The notes beneath the pieces were generated by a model that made no database searches, was not told where the DNA came from, and was given only the letters and a program-made list of their open reading frames with translations. Positions 49,886 to 61,176 of a stretch of 64,000 nt of DNA are shown here, one piece after another. This DNA comes from Kaistella palustris DSM 21579 (lineage in GTDB: Bacteria; Bacteroidota; Bacteroidia; Flavobacteriales; Weeksellaceae): contig NZ_AULL01000012.1 of the NCBI RefSeq assembly GCF_000422265.1, positions 124,001 through 188,000 on the forward strand. Direction: 5' to 3'. The position numbers were made by a program, and so were the translations under genes. Position 1 is the first letter of the stretch, and each line of letters opens with the position of its first letter.

Positions 49886-52000
49886 CTACTGAAACCTAAA
49901 ACTGACGCCAAACATAAAATTGGTTCCCGCCTGGGAAAAATAGTAAGGTTCCCGGTCATCCACAAAACCATTGTTCACATATTTTTTATTGAAAATATTG
50001 TTAAGCAGCAGTTTAAAATCAACTGCAGTTCTTTTTAGATTTAAAGTGTATTTCGCATTAAGGTCGGTAAGAAAATACGCATTTAATTCTAAATCAGAAT
50101 TATTGGTGTTGTCCAAATATTGGCTTCCAACATATTGGTTTTGAATTCCTAAGCTTAAATTTTGTGTAGGTGTATAACTGATCAATAAATTACCGATAAA
50201 ATTGGGTGAAAACGAAATAGGGGTATTTCCAAGGCTTTCGAATCCGCTGTCGGTTTCATTTTTAAAGTCTTTGTTCTCATTTTTACTTAAGGTCAAATTC
50301 CCGGAGACATTCCACTGTTTTGAAAGTCTGGCGAGTGCGCCAATTTCAACGCCCATCCGGTAGCTCTTTCCGGAATTCACCCGAATAAACTCTCCGATAT
50401 CATTGATCTGACCATTCAGAACCAGTTGATTTACATAATTCATGTAATACAGATTTGTGGTAAATGAAACTGCGCCGAAGGATTTCTCCAGACCCGCTTC
50501 GAAATCGTGCAGCTTTTCCGGCTGGATTTCCGGATTTGCAAAAATATCGTCGCGGTTTGGTTCACGATGGGCATGGGCATAGGAGAAGAAAAGTTTCCCG
50601 GAATCGATCCGATAATTTACGCCCAGTTTCGGATTAAAAAACAACCAGGTCTTATCCAGTTCCACACCTTCACCGTCACCCTGCTGTATGATTTCGGTGT
50701 TATAAATGATATTTCTGAGCTGTGCGTCGCCGTAAAACTCAAACCGCTTCAGCTTGATGATCGCTTTCGCAAATCCTGAAAATTCTGTTTTCGTACCATT
50801 GTTTCTGTAGTATTCGTGTTCGAAGATTTCCGGGAAATAAACGCCGGAAACATTACCGAAATGTTTTCCGAAATAAGTATTTCCGACTAAGCCAAAATTC
50901 AGATCCAGGTTTTCGAATTTACCGTAAAGCGTTGAAACTGCGCCATAAAAATCATTATCAAGCCACTTCTTACGGATGAGATCTGTTTTCTTAACTGTTT
51001 GACTTTCAACAATTAAGTCTGGTAAATTATACTTTGAAAACTTAGCGTCCTGTTTGTAATTTTCATAATAGCCGCTTCCCCTGGTGTAGTGAAAAGTCGT
51101 TTCCAGATTCCAGTGGCTGTTCAGGTTTTGCTCCCAAAGTAACTGGTAGTGATTCTGGTGGTAGTTATCGGTCTCATTATTATAGAACCCGATTATGTTT
51201 TCCCAGGCAGCATCATAAATCGCTCCTGAATAATTGAATTTGGGATCTGTTTCCCACGTTTTTCGGTCTACAGCATTCCAGGCCTGGTACGTTTTTTCTT
51301 TTCCGCCAAAAGCCATGAACCGGATCTTTGTTTTATTTTCTTCAAACAGTGCGGTTAAATTATAAGAATTCAAATCAGAGAAAGCGCGGTCGATATAGCC
51401 ATCAGAATGTATTTGCGTATATCTTCCCATTAATGACAATCTGTTTTTCCAGAACTTCCCGCTCCCGATTTCTGCCGAATATTTCTGGGTGTTGAATGAG
51501 CCGTATGAGTCATCGGACTTCAGATAAAATTTTTCGCCGGGATTTTTGGTAAGTACGTTCACACTGGCGCCAAAAGCAGCAACCCCGTTCGATGAAGTTC
51601 CCACGCCACGCTGGATTACGATTTGAGAGGCAGAACTCGTCAGGTCGCCCACATTCACGAAAAAAGTTCCCTGGCTTTCGGAATCATTGTAAGGAACGCC
51701 GTTCAGCATTACGTTAATCGCGGTTCCGCCAACGCCGCGAATTCTAAAACCGGTATAACCCACGCCGTTCCCCGCATCGGAGGTTGAGATGACCGACATC
51801 TGGTTTTTCAGTAAAATCGGCAGATCCTGCCCGAGATTCTTCTGACCTAAATCTTTCTCAACGTTGATGATTTCTTTGGTGACGGGAAGCCGCTTCAGAA
51901 AGCTGATGCTTTCAATTTCTGCGGTTTTGACGGAATCCTGCACGTTTTGTGCGTAGTAGAACGGACCGGCGAGCAGTCCTAAAAAAATAAATCCTTTCAT
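49886..52000 (-). CDS. TonB-dependent outer membrane receptor, probably for thiamine
   Basis: A 704-residue receptor with signal peptide (residues 1-16, ending YYAQ), a plug domain at about 50-155 (NLGQDLPILLKNQMSVISTSDAGNGVGYTGFRIRGVGG, GVPYNDSESQG, IQRGVGTSSNGVAAFGASVNV) and a 22-strand barrel ending in aromatic FMFGVSFRFQ. It imports a ligand with TonB energy. The TPP riboswitch in its leader (52115-52190) implies the ligand is thiamine or a precursor, as known for Bacteroidota. No inner-membrane transporter or thi gene is next to it. Confidence 0.9.
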   Translation of the reverse strand: MKGFIFLGLLAGPFYYAQNVQDSVKTAEIESISFLKRLPVTKEIINVEKDLGQKNLGQDLPILLKNQMSVISTSDAGNGVGYTGFRIRGVGGTAINVMLNGVPYNDSESQGTFFVNVGDLTSSASQIVIQRGVGTSSNGVAAFGASVNVLTKNPGEKFYLKSDDSYGSFNTQKYSAEIGSGKFWKNRLSLMGRYTQIHSDGYIDRAFSDLNSYNLTALFEENKTKIRFMAFGGKEKTYQAWNAVDRKTWETDPKFNYSGAIYDAAWENIIGFYNNETDNYHQNHYQLLWEQNLNSHWNLETTFHYTRGSGYYENYKQDAKFSKYNLPDLIVESQTVKKTDLIRKKWLDNDFYGAVSTLYGKFENLDLNFGLVGNTYFGKHFGNVSGVYFPEIFEHEYYRNNGTKTEFSGFAKAIIKLKRFEFYGDAQLRNIIYNTEIIQQGDGEGVELDKTWLFFNPKLGVNYRIDSGKLFFSYAHAHREPNRDDIFANPEIQPEKLHDFEAGLEKSFGAVSFTTNLYYMNYVNQLVLNGQINDIGEFIRVNSGKSYRMGVEIGALARLSKQWNVSGNLTLSKNENKDFKNETDSGFESLGNTPISFSPNFIGNLLISYTPTQNLSLGIQNQYVGSQYLDNTNNSDLELNAYFLTDLNAKYTLNLKRTAVDFKLLLNNIFNKKYVNNGFVDDREPYYFSQAGTNFMFGVSFRFQ

Positions 52001-52114
52001 TCTATTAATTTTTTGAAGATTAAATGGAATAAAAGGGGCGATTAAAATGTGTTAATTTGAAAATTTTTGAATTTAAAAATAATAATTTACATTTTCAAAT
52101 GTTCAAACAGCTCA

Positions 52115-52190
52115 TGTAATTCCCTAAACAGCATTACCTGTTCCAGGTTCATTGGGTATAATCTCAGCTTTTCACAGCACCCCTTAAATT
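52115..52190 (-). ncRNA. TPP (thiamine pyrophosphate) riboswitch
   Basis: On the minus strand the aptamer reads AAGGGGUGC, then CUGAGA, then UACCC, then AACCUGGAACAGGUAAUGCUG and UUUAGGGAAU, which contains all the conserved TPP signature blocks: GGGGUGC, CUGAGA, ACCC, the UAAUGC loop and the AGGGAA closing segment. The helix CAG-GUAAUG-CUG and the outer GGGU/ACCC stem fold as expected. It should lower expression of the downstream TonB receptor when thiamine pyrophosphate is plentiful. Confidence 0.92.
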
Positions 52191-52197
52191 TCAGGCA

Positions 52198-52205
52198 CAA
52201 AATTA
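52198..52205 (-). promoter_or_regulatory. Promoter -7 element for the riboswitch-receptor transcript
   Basis: TAATTTTG on the minus strand is a perfect -7 match, eight bases before the aptamer, so the transcript begins with the aptamer. Confidence 0.6.
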
Positions 52206-52217
52206 CATCAAATATTG

Positions 52218-52958
52218 TTAATATCCATGGTTGTTTCCGTCGACATAAAAATAATTTATTCCGTCTTTGGTCACCTCAAAAAGTCGGGCAAGTTTCCAGC
52301 TGAAATTTCTTTTAATATCGCTGTACTCAAAAGGTATAATTACTTTATTGTGGATGTCGATCACACCAAACCGGTTTCTGTATGATGCAATGATCATCGG
52401 GTTGTGCAGGTCATCACCTTCCATAATATGCAGGTAATCGTATTGCGGATAAATGGTAAACTGTCTGTAATCACCTGGATTTTCAAATTTTGAGTCTTCA
52501 ATTATTCCGTAAGCGCCATTCATAATATAAGCGTGGAAAAGCTGTGCTTTATACTCCGGCGCGCATTTCCCCAAATCACTTTCCTTGAAGTGATAAACGC
52601 GTTTTCCCGCTTTATTGATGCGGTAATCTGATCCATTAAGCCTTACGGAAGCATACTGATCGCTACCAAATTGCTGCACTTTTTTATTGGGAGAATTCTG
52701 CAGATTACAATCCCGGGCAAAAAACCCAACGTTGGAGTATTCATGTTTAATGATAATTTTCCCGGCCTGGTTGATGAAACCGAACTTTCCGGCCATCTTC
52801 TGTGGAATGAGGTCCGCTACAGAATCGTTGACTTTGATGAAATTGGGATTTAATTTTGTAACAGCAGCTGTTTTTTTAGGTAGCGCGTTCTTCTGCGCAT
52901 TAAATAGGACAGAGCTCAGGATGGTGAGCAGCATAAAAAAATATTTCATCAGCTTCAT
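52218..52958 (-). CDS. WG repeat-containing protein (exported)
   Basis: A 246-residue secreted protein: signal FFMLLTILSSVLFNA (cut near 21), then WG-type repeats such as KFGFINQAGKIIIKHEYSNVG and RFGVIDIHNKVIIPFEYSD, which are short beta motifs used in protein-protein contact. Between them lies a longer insert with several Cys and Tyr residues. Two ATG codons (52958, 52949) are possible starts. No function can be assigned. It is read toward the riboswitch promoter and ends 13 bases before it. Confidence 0.8.
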   Translation of the reverse strand: MKLMKYFFMLLTILSSVLFNAQKNALPKKTAAVTKLNPNFIKVNDSVADLIPQKMAGKFGFINQAGKIIIKHEYSNVGFFARDCNLQNSPNKKVQQFGSDQYASVRLNGSDYRINKAGKRVYHFKESDLGKCAPEYKAQLFHAYIMNGAYGIIEDSKFENPGDYRQFTIYPQYDYLHIMEGDDLHNPMIIASYRNRFGVIDIHNKVIIPFEYSDIKRNFSWKLARLFEVTKDGINYFYVDGNNHGY

Positions 52959-52987
52959 TTTACAAATCTGTGGCCAAAAATAAGGTT

Positions 52988-53398
52988 TTATAAATTTCTA
53001 AGAACTGAGAATATAAAAACGACCAACAGTACGAAGATTATCGCCTGCTGACCAAAAAGAAATTTTCGGGCGTTGGGAAAACGGTTTTTAACCACGTTGA
53101 AATTGAATGCAAACCCTGTCAGAATATATGGAAGTGAGAAAATTAGCAGCGCGTTATATTCAAAAACTTTTAAAAAATTAAAGTGTAAAATTTCATGTAA
53201 CGCCCGCTGCGAACCACATCCAGGACAAGAAAAACCAGTAATGTATTTAAAAGGACACTTTGGGAAAAGGGCAGAATTCGCTGGATCGTAAAAGTAAAAT
53301 ACAAACACACCCAAAAAAATGATGGGCAGACCTATGAGTAAAAGCCACTTATTTTTGATGGAAGCTGATTTAAGAGTTTGTATTATAGAACAGAGCAA
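52988..53398 (-). CDS. DUF2752 domain membrane protein (TTG start)
   Basis: A 136-residue protein with three membrane helices and the DUF2752 motif CPGCGSQRALHEILHFN near residue 62, where Cys-x2-Cys-Gly and the Arg are hallmarks. The start is uncertain: no ATG is present after the CD225 gene end, and the TTG at 53398 gives a natural N-terminus, overlapping the CD225 stop by 29 bases. That overlap suggests coupled translation. DUF2752 next to CD225 is a pairing I recall from Chryseobacterium-type genomes. Function unknown. Confidence 0.78.
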   Translation of the reverse strand: MLCSIIQTLKSASIKNKWLLLIGLPIIFLGVFVFYFYDPANSALFPKCPFKYITGFSCPGCGSQRALHEILHFNFLKVFEYNALLIFSLPYILTGFAFNFNVVKNRFPNARKFLFGQQAIIFVLLVVFIFSVLRNL

Positions 53399-53672
53399 GA
53401 CCGCCGAAGAACACGATGTAGACAAACGCCGCCACCAAACCTGAAATCGCGGAAATAAGCACCATTGTTTTTGCCAGGTTTGCCGCTTTCTGTGCACCGG
53501 CAATGTCGCCTTTCGCATATTTACCCTCCACACTTGCCGCGCTGATAATCCCCACAATCCCCAGCGGTACGCAACACAGGATGGTTACAATGATGGATTC
53601 CACCAGCCAGCTTTTAGGTGGGAAGCCGTTTGGCGAAGGACGAAAGTCTGAAGGTTGACTAAAATTTTCCAT
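53370..53672 (-). CDS. CD225/dispanin family membrane protein
   Basis: A 100-residue protein with two membrane helices and the CD225 pattern: SWLVESIIVTILCCVPLGIVGIISAASVEGKYAKGDIAGAQKAANLAKTMVLISAISGLVAAFVYI, with the double-Cys before PLG and the charged linker. Bacterial dispanin-like proteins have no settled role. It is followed by DUF2752 with a 29-base overlap. Confidence 0.85.
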   Translation of the reverse strand: MENFSQPSDFRPSPNGFPPKSWLVESIIVTILCCVPLGIVGIISAASVEGKYAKGDIAGAQKAANLAKTMVLISAISGLVAAFVYIVFFGGLALFYNTNS

Positions 53673-53770
53673 GATTTAATTTTTTATAAAAATAACAAAA
53701 TTCAGGTGAGTATCGCCTGTGAATTTTAATGGTGATATTATTTTAAAAGATATTTAAACTTAAATTTTCG

Positions 53771-53778
53771 TAAATTTG
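53771..53778 (+). promoter_or_regulatory. Promoter -7 element for aconitase
   Basis: TAAATTTG is a perfect match, 33 bases before the ATG at 53811. No -33 TTG at the right distance is seen. Confidence 0.5.
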
Positions 53779-53810
53779 GATTCCTTAAAAATCAATTAAA
53801 TTATTTAGAT

Positions 53811-56090
<2,280 letters not shown>

Positions 56091-56128
56091 AAATATTCGA
56101 TACTTCTCAATTTTGAGATGAGTTAAAG

Positions 56129-56156
56129 CCGTTCAGAGATCTGAGCGGTTTTTTTT
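56129..56156 (+). terminator. Terminator after aconitase
   Basis: CCGTTCAG and CTGAGCGG pair as an 8-bp stem (one G-T) around loop AGAT and are followed by eight T residues. Confidence 0.85.
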
Positions 56157-56338
56157 GTGGAAATAAACTCATGAACTATTGTGTCGGTTTTGAAGCTATA
56201 AAGGTTTCGGCAGAATACCGTTCTTTTTAATATAAAGGAACAGGGCGCTCGTTTTTCATTAGTAGTACAAATGAACTTAAATACGAAGCGTTGTAACAAA
56301 ATCGGTTTTCTTCTGTCTAATGGATTACAAAATAATTT

Positions 56339-58474
56339 ATGACTCAAAAATTTACGGCCGCCGTCTTGGCACTTGTTTTTTCGCAACTGTATTTCGCACA
56401 GGAAAAACAACCCACCACCACTACCAAAGAGCAGCAGATCGCCGGCGTGACGATCACGCAGACTAAAAAAGCCGTCGAGCAGAAAGCGGACCGTACGATA
56501 TTTGATTTTTCCGAACAGCCGAACCTTAATTCCGGAACAGTGATGGAAGGCATGAAAAAACTGCCGGGTTTGATCGTGTCCGATGTCGCCGGTATGCTTT
56601 ACCAGGGAAAACAACTCGCTGTGTATATGGATGGGCGGCCACTGAATATTTCGAGCAACGAACTCAATTCTTTTTTGGAAGGAATGCCTGCGAATTCCGT
56701 GGAAAGAATTGAGATCATTACACAGCCCGGTGCAGAATTTCCTGCCACTTCCGGCGGTGCAATCATGAACATCATCACCAATAAAAACTCTAAAAAGTAT
56801 TTAACAGCAACCTATTCAGGTAATTACAGCTTTACAGACGATGATAAGTTCAGGAGCAGAACAGGAAATTCCATTAACCTGAATGCAAGAAATAAATATT
56901 TTGGCTGGCAGATCAATGCAGGACAGAATTACCGCGAAAGTATGATGAACTCTAATCAGGATAATATCGCCTTGATCAATTCCGACAGGATCAACCGCGG
57001 CATCTTTGCTAAAAGTGCGGTGACCATTGACCTTGGTCTGGACCGTTTGCTTTTAAACTACGACTTTTATAAAAACGGCAGCGATGTATATAATATGAGT
57101 TCAGGAATTTCGCAGGGAAATCCTTACATCCAGAACTCTTTTCTCGATTCTGAAAATTACAGAAACGAGGCGGTAGCAACTTATCAGAAAAAGTTTGCAG
57201 ACAAAGGTAAAAAGCTCGATTTTAAAGCATCGTACTCGCAGGCAGATGCCGCCTTTGCGCAGGAAAATTTACCACAGGCAGAAAATGTGCTGGACAATTC
57301 TTCGGTGATGAAAGTGGCCAATTTCCGGATCGATTATTCCCAACCTTTAAAAATACTCGATGACGGGAAAGTGAGTTTTGGCGGACTTTATGAAAAGCAA
57401 AATTACAGGACGTCGAGTTTCCGGGAACTTAACCTGGATTACCAGAAACTGAATGCAGCAGCGTATCTGGAATTTCAGGCAACATTAAAAAATATTGATT
57501 TCATTTTGGGCACCCGTGCGGAAGATTACGATATTTCCGGTACCGCGTACAATTATCAGAAAGAGAACTATGAACTGCTGACCGCTTTCAAAAAGTTCAA
57601 ATTTTTCCCCAATGCAAGTGTGCAGTACAATTTTGCGAAACAGGTGTATTTTGCTCTGAATTATAACCGAAAGATTTCGTTGCCGAGTATTTCTGTGCTG
57701 AATCCGAATAATACGACTTTCGAAGGTCCCAACTCCCAATCGTCCGGAAATCCGAATCTGCAACCAACGATCTTCGATAATTTCGAGGCCAAATTAAGTG
57801 CTGTTGATTATGTTTTTATCGGTTATAATGTGAGCGTCGCCAGAAATCAGGTCGTGCAGAAAATCAGCCGGCAGGGAGATGTCGTCATTAATTCGCAGGA
57901 TAACGTTTCGGAACTGAAGATCCATAATTTTAATGTCGGTTTCCCGATCCCGTTTGCAATCTTTAACACGCCGCTGAAAGAACTGATGAAATTTAATATG
58001 AACCCGGACAAGCTGAATTTCGTGTATATTTATTCGGCTTATCAGCTACACGAACTGCCGGATATTAAGACAAAAGGTTTCTGGGTTTTCAATTTTATGA
58101 CGCAGCTCATTTTACCGAAAGACATCAAATTTGTAGCAAATTACAGTTACCTTACACCAAAAGGAAATTACTACTATTTCGTGGCCGATAAACCCTTCAG
58201 CAATTCCCTGAATCTGAATCTGTCGAAGAAATTTATGGATGACCGGCTTACTGTTTCGCTTTTTGCTGATGACGTTTTCAACACGCAGGAAATGGGCCTT
58301 CATTCAGTATCGTCTGTTCCCAATGTTTTTTTATCGAGTAAGAATGATACGCGTAAATATGGAATTTCTTTAAACTATAAGATTCCCACGAAGAATAAAA
58401 ATGCCAAAATAGATCCCAATCTGCTTGATAAAGATAAGAAAGATGACAGCAGTGTAATACCGCCGCTACAATAA
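56339..58474 (+). CDS. TonB-dependent receptor-like outer membrane beta-barrel protein (OMP_b-brl_3 type)
   Basis: A 711-residue outer-membrane protein with signal peptide (1-21, AAVLALVFSQLYFAQ), a plug domain (about 45-150: NSGTVMEGMKKLPGLIVSDVAGMLYQGKQLAVYMDGRPLNI, NSVERIEIITQPGAEFPATSGGAIMNIIT) and a long barrel with the OMP_b-brl_3 pattern. The usual N-terminal CarboxypepD_reg-like domain is absent. The ligand is unknown, and no riboswitch or box was found in the 248-base upstream gap. Confidence 0.88.
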   Translation: MTQKFTAAVLALVFSQLYFAQEKQPTTTTKEQQIAGVTITQTKKAVEQKADRTIFDFSEQPNLNSGTVMEGMKKLPGLIVSDVAGMLYQGKQLAVYMDGRPLNISSNELNSFLEGMPANSVERIEIITQPGAEFPATSGGAIMNIITNKNSKKYLTATYSGNYSFTDDDKFRSRTGNSINLNARNKYFGWQINAGQNYRESMMNSNQDNIALINSDRINRGIFAKSAVTIDLGLDRLLLNYDFYKNGSDVYNMSSGISQGNPYIQNSFLDSENYRNEAVATYQKKFADKGKKLDFKASYSQADAAFAQENLPQAENVLDNSSVMKVANFRIDYSQPLKILDDGKVSFGGLYEKQNYRTSSFRELNLDYQKLNAAAYLEFQATLKNIDFILGTRAEDYDISGTAYNYQKENYELLTAFKKFKFFPNASVQYNFAKQVYFALNYNRKISLPSISVLNPNNTTFEGPNSQSSGNPNLQPTIFDNFEAKLSAVDYVFIGYNVSVARNQVVQKISRQGDVVINSQDNVSELKIHNFNVGFPIPFAIFNTPLKELMKFNMNPDKLNFVYIYSAYQLHELPDIKTKGFWVFNFMTQLILPKDIKFVANYSYLTPKGNYYYFVADKPFSNSLNLNLSKKFMDDRLTVSLFADDVFNTQEMGLHSVSSVPNVFLSSKNDTRKYGISLNYKIPTKNKNAKIDPNLLDKDKKDDSSVIPPLQ

Positions 58475-58483
58475 ACAACAAAG

Positions 58484-58511
58484 GGTTTCTGCAAAATCAG
58501 AAACCTTTTTA
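58484..58511. terminator. Bidirectional terminator
   Basis: GGTTTCTG and CAGAAACC form an 8-bp stem with a 6-base loop and a T run; it separates the receptor gene from the convergent RluA gene. Confidence 0.82.
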
Positions 58512-58512
58512 C

Positions 58513-59190
58513 TTAATCTTCACAGGCTTTCCAAAGCGGATCATTCTGCGGAACAGGTGCCGTAATTCTAATGTTATGAGTGGTAACAGGATGCTGGAAT
58601 TCCAGTTTTCGGGCGTGCAGATGAATTCCGCCATCGGGATTTGATCTTTGCGAACCGTACTTCAGGTCGCCTTTTATTGGCACACCAATTTTCGCCAGCT
58701 GTGCGCGGATCTGGTGGTGTCGGCCGGTTTCCAGATCAATTTCCAGCAACTGGAAATTATCTAAAGTTTTGATGATTTCGTAATTTAGAATGGCTTCTTT
58801 GGCGCCTTCCGTAGGTTTTGGAAAAACGGTGGCTTTGTTATTTTTTTCGTTCTTTTTAAGGTAATGAACGAGCCGCTGCGATTTCGGAATCTCAATTTTT
58901 GGAACAACCGCCCAGTATGTTTTCTTGATTTCGCGGTTCTTCACCATTTGGGTTAAACGGGTCAGCGCTTTCGAAGTTTTGGCATAAATTACCAGGCCAG
59001 ATGTAGGTCTGTCGATCCTGTGTACCAAACCCAGGAAAACATTTCCGGGTTTATGATCTCTTTTTTTAATGAAATCCTTTATCAGATCAAGCAATGACAA
59101 ATCACCGGTTTTATCGCCCTGAACAAGCTGCCCGGCTTTTTTATTGATCACTAAAAGATGATTATCTTCGAAAACGATTTGTTCCTGCAT
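58513..59190 (-). CDS. RluA family pseudouridine synthase
   Basis: A 225-residue enzyme that converts uridines in rRNA or tRNA to pseudouridine. The catalytic motif is HRIDRPTSGLVIYAKTSKAL, with Asp61 as the nucleophile. The C-terminal HLHARKLEFQHP segment matches the family. There is no N-terminal S4 domain, so it is closer to RluA/TruC than to RluC or RluD. The target site cannot be told from sequence alone. Confidence 0.9.
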   Translation of the reverse strand: MQEQIVFEDNHLLVINKKAGQLVQGDKTGDLSLLDLIKDFIKKRDHKPGNVFLGLVHRIDRPTSGLVIYAKTSKALTRLTQMVKNREIKKTYWAVVPKIEIPKSQRLVHYLKKNEKNNKATVFPKPTEGAKEAILNYEIIKTLDNFQLLEIDLETGRHHQIRAQLAKIGVPIKGDLKYGSQRSNPDGGIHLHARKLEFQHPVTTHNIRITAPVPQNDPLWKACED

Positions 59191-59259
59191 AACTAAATAT
59201 CAATTGCAAATTTAAGTTTAATAATTACAAATTCAGTTTGCGCTTATCCTGAAAAATGT

Positions 59260-59772
59260 CTAACCTGCAATAAAATTCTTAAAAAATATTCTTTGCGAAT
59301 CAAAAGCGATTTCGTCTAAAATGATGTTGTCTTTTTTAATCCAAACTGCTTCCGAAATTTCAGAAAGCTCGAGTTCTATATCAAATTTTTCATCAACTTC
59401 ATATTCATAAAAAAGATCCAAAGTATTGTAGGGGATGTTTTTGTATTCGTAGGTGTTGGGCAATCCCGCCAGATATTTTAGTTTAGAAATATCAACTTTA
59501 ATTTTCAACTCTTCATAGAGTTCCCGCACACAGGTTTCTTCAGCACTTTCGCGCAAATCTACAAAACCGCCGGCAAGGTCCAGTTTTCCTTTTTTCGGTT
59601 CCTGGTTTCTGCGCGTAAACAGAAATTCTCCATTACAGGAAATTACCACAGCTACTGCCGCTGCCACATTGTGGTACAACACATAATCGCAGTTACTGCA
59701 GCTCCATTTTTGTTCACCATCCCAGAGTAAACTTTCGTAGCCGCATTTGGGGCAAAATTTCAGATCTTCCAC
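59260..59772 (-). CDS. Nudix hydrolase with N-terminal zinc ribbon
   Basis: A 170-residue protein. Residues 1-30 form a zinc ribbon (CPKCGY then CSNCDY), followed by a Nudix domain with box GGFVDLRESAEETCVRELYEELKI (about 67-90). The standard box GX5EX7REUXEEXGU is met except that the penultimate Gly is Leu/Lys. The zinc ribbon is like that of NudC-type NAD pyrophosphatases or ADP-ribose hydrolases, but the substrate is not determinable. It overlaps the xerD end by one base (59772). Confidence 0.88.
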   Translation of the reverse strand: MEDLKFCPKCGYESLLWDGEQKWSCSNCDYVLYHNVAAAVAVVISCNGEFLFTRRNQEPKKGKLDLAGGFVDLRESAEETCVRELYEELKIKVDISKLKYLAGLPNTYEYKNIPYNTLDLFYEYEVDEKFDIELELSEISEAVWIKKDNIILDEIAFDSQRIFFKNFIAG

Positions 59773-60680
59773 TAAGATATATTTCGGGGATGAAAATTCA
59801 GGATCACGTCACGGAGTTCCTCGTTTTTGAGATGGGTATAAATTTCCGTTGTAGTAATACTGGAATGTCCCAGCATTTCCTGTATATAACGAAGATCGGC
59901 GCCGTTCTGTAGCAGATGTGTGGCAAACGAATGCCGGAATGTATGCGGCGAAATCTTTTTGTTGATGCCGGCTTTTTCCGTCAGTTCCTTGATGATGATG
60001 AAAACGATCACACGCGACATTGCCGAGCCGCGGCTGTTTAAAAAGAGAATATCCTCACACTTTTTATTGATCTTATATTTTGACCGAACTTCGTGAATAT
60101 AATCTTTAATTAATGAAGATGTATAAGCTGCCAAAGGTACAAACCGCGACTTGTCGCCTTTGCCTTCCACTTTTAAATAAAGTTCTTTGAAATTGATATT
60201 CGAAATTTTCAGGTCAATGAGTTCAGAAACCCGTAAACCGCAGCCGTACAGAACTTCGATCATACAACGGTTCCTCTTGCCAAGGTCAGCGGTGATATCG
60301 ATTGCATTGATGATGCGTTCCACATCACCGAAACTCAGCGTATCGGGCAGGTAAAGTCCCAGTTTCGGCGCTTCCAAAAGCGTGGCGGGATTGTCGGTCC
60401 GTGCTTCATCTTCCAGCAGGTATTTAAAAAAAGATTTTATCGATGAGATCCAGCGTGCCTGGGAGCGCTCACTGAATTTTTTCTTTGAAATTTCGTAGAG
60501 GTAATGCTGTATGTTTTCATACGTTATTTCCAGCGGTCCTGTGTTTTCTAGCTCAAATTCGGCATAATCCCGAAGTTTCCGCACATCGCGCAGGTAAGCA
60601 TCAAGCGTATTATCAGAAAAATTCCTTTCGAATTTCAGGAAGTTTTCAAAATCTTTAATTTTTTCGTCCCAGGTCATCAT
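59772..60680 (-). CDS. xerD: Site-specific tyrosine recombinase XerD
   Basis: XerD resolves chromosome dimers at dif. The 302-residue protein has all catalytic residues: Arg150, Lys174, His246, Arg249, His272 and Tyr281, in the motifs CGLRVSEL, VEGKGDKSR, HTFRHSFATHLL, LGHSS and TTEIYTHL. The N-terminal SAM-like domain (1-100) and the length are normal. It starts at one of two adjacent ATG codons (60680 or 60677). It is between dCMP deaminase and the Nudix gene, with a one-base overlap. Confidence 0.94.
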   Translation of the reverse strand: MMTWDEKIKDFENFLKFERNFSDNTLDAYLRDVRKLRDYAEFELENTGPLEITYENIQHYLYEISKKKFSERSQARWISSIKSFFKYLLEDEARTDNPATLLEAPKLGLYLPDTLSFGDVERIINAIDITADLGKRNRCMIEVLYGCGLRVSELIDLKISNINFKELYLKVEGKGDKSRFVPLAAYTSSLIKDYIHEVRSKYKINKKCEDILFLNSRGSAMSRVIVFIIIKELTEKAGINKKISPHTFRHSFATHLLQNGADLRYIQEMLGHSSITTTEIYTHLKNEELRDVILNFHPRNIS

Positions 60681-60691
60681 AGTGTTAGTTT

Positions 60692-61117
60692 TTATAAGAG
60701 CTCTTCTTTTGAAATTTTCAAAAGGGAAATACCGTGGTTTTTCAGAAACGCAATTCCGTCATTATCTGAATACTCATCAATGTAGATGAGTTTTTTTATG
60801 CCTGCCTGCAGGATAAGTTTGCTGCATTCTTTACAGGGCGAAAGCGTTAAATACAGGGTGGCATCTTTTGCAGACTGGGTAGATCCGGCGAGTTTCAGGA
60901 TCGCATTGGCTTCCGCGTGCAGTACAAACCACTGTGTTTTTCCGTGTTCATCTTCACAGCAGTTGTCGAAACCCGAGGGTGTTCCGTTGTAGCCGTCGGA
61001 AATGATCATTCTGTCCTTTACAATTAAAGCGCCGACTTTTTTTCTTTCGCAATAGGAAAGTTTCGCCCATTCCATTGCCATTTTCAGATAGGCTTTGTCG
61101 AATTTTGTTGGTTCCAA
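60692..61117 (-). CDS. Deoxycytidylate deaminase (dCMP deaminase, ComEB-like)
   Basis: A 141-residue zinc deaminase that makes dUMP from dCMP for thymidylate synthesis. The zinc site is HAEANAIL (His and Glu) and PCKECSKLI (two Cys), with an upstream CCEDEHGKTQ segment typical of the dCMP group. The start MEPTKFDKAYLK is normal. xerD follows after 11 bases, so they are probably cotranscribed. Confidence 0.92.
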   Translation of the reverse strand: MEPTKFDKAYLKMAMEWAKLSYCERKKVGALIVKDRMIISDGYNGTPSGFDNCCEDEHGKTQWFVLHAEANAILKLAGSTQSAKDATLYLTLSPCKECSKLILQAGIKKLIYIDEYSDNDGIAFLKNHGISLLKISKEELL

Positions 61118-61176
61118 AAACTGTAATTTAATATCGGTAATCTGCGGATTTCTTCCGCTAAAAGTGAATTATATAT

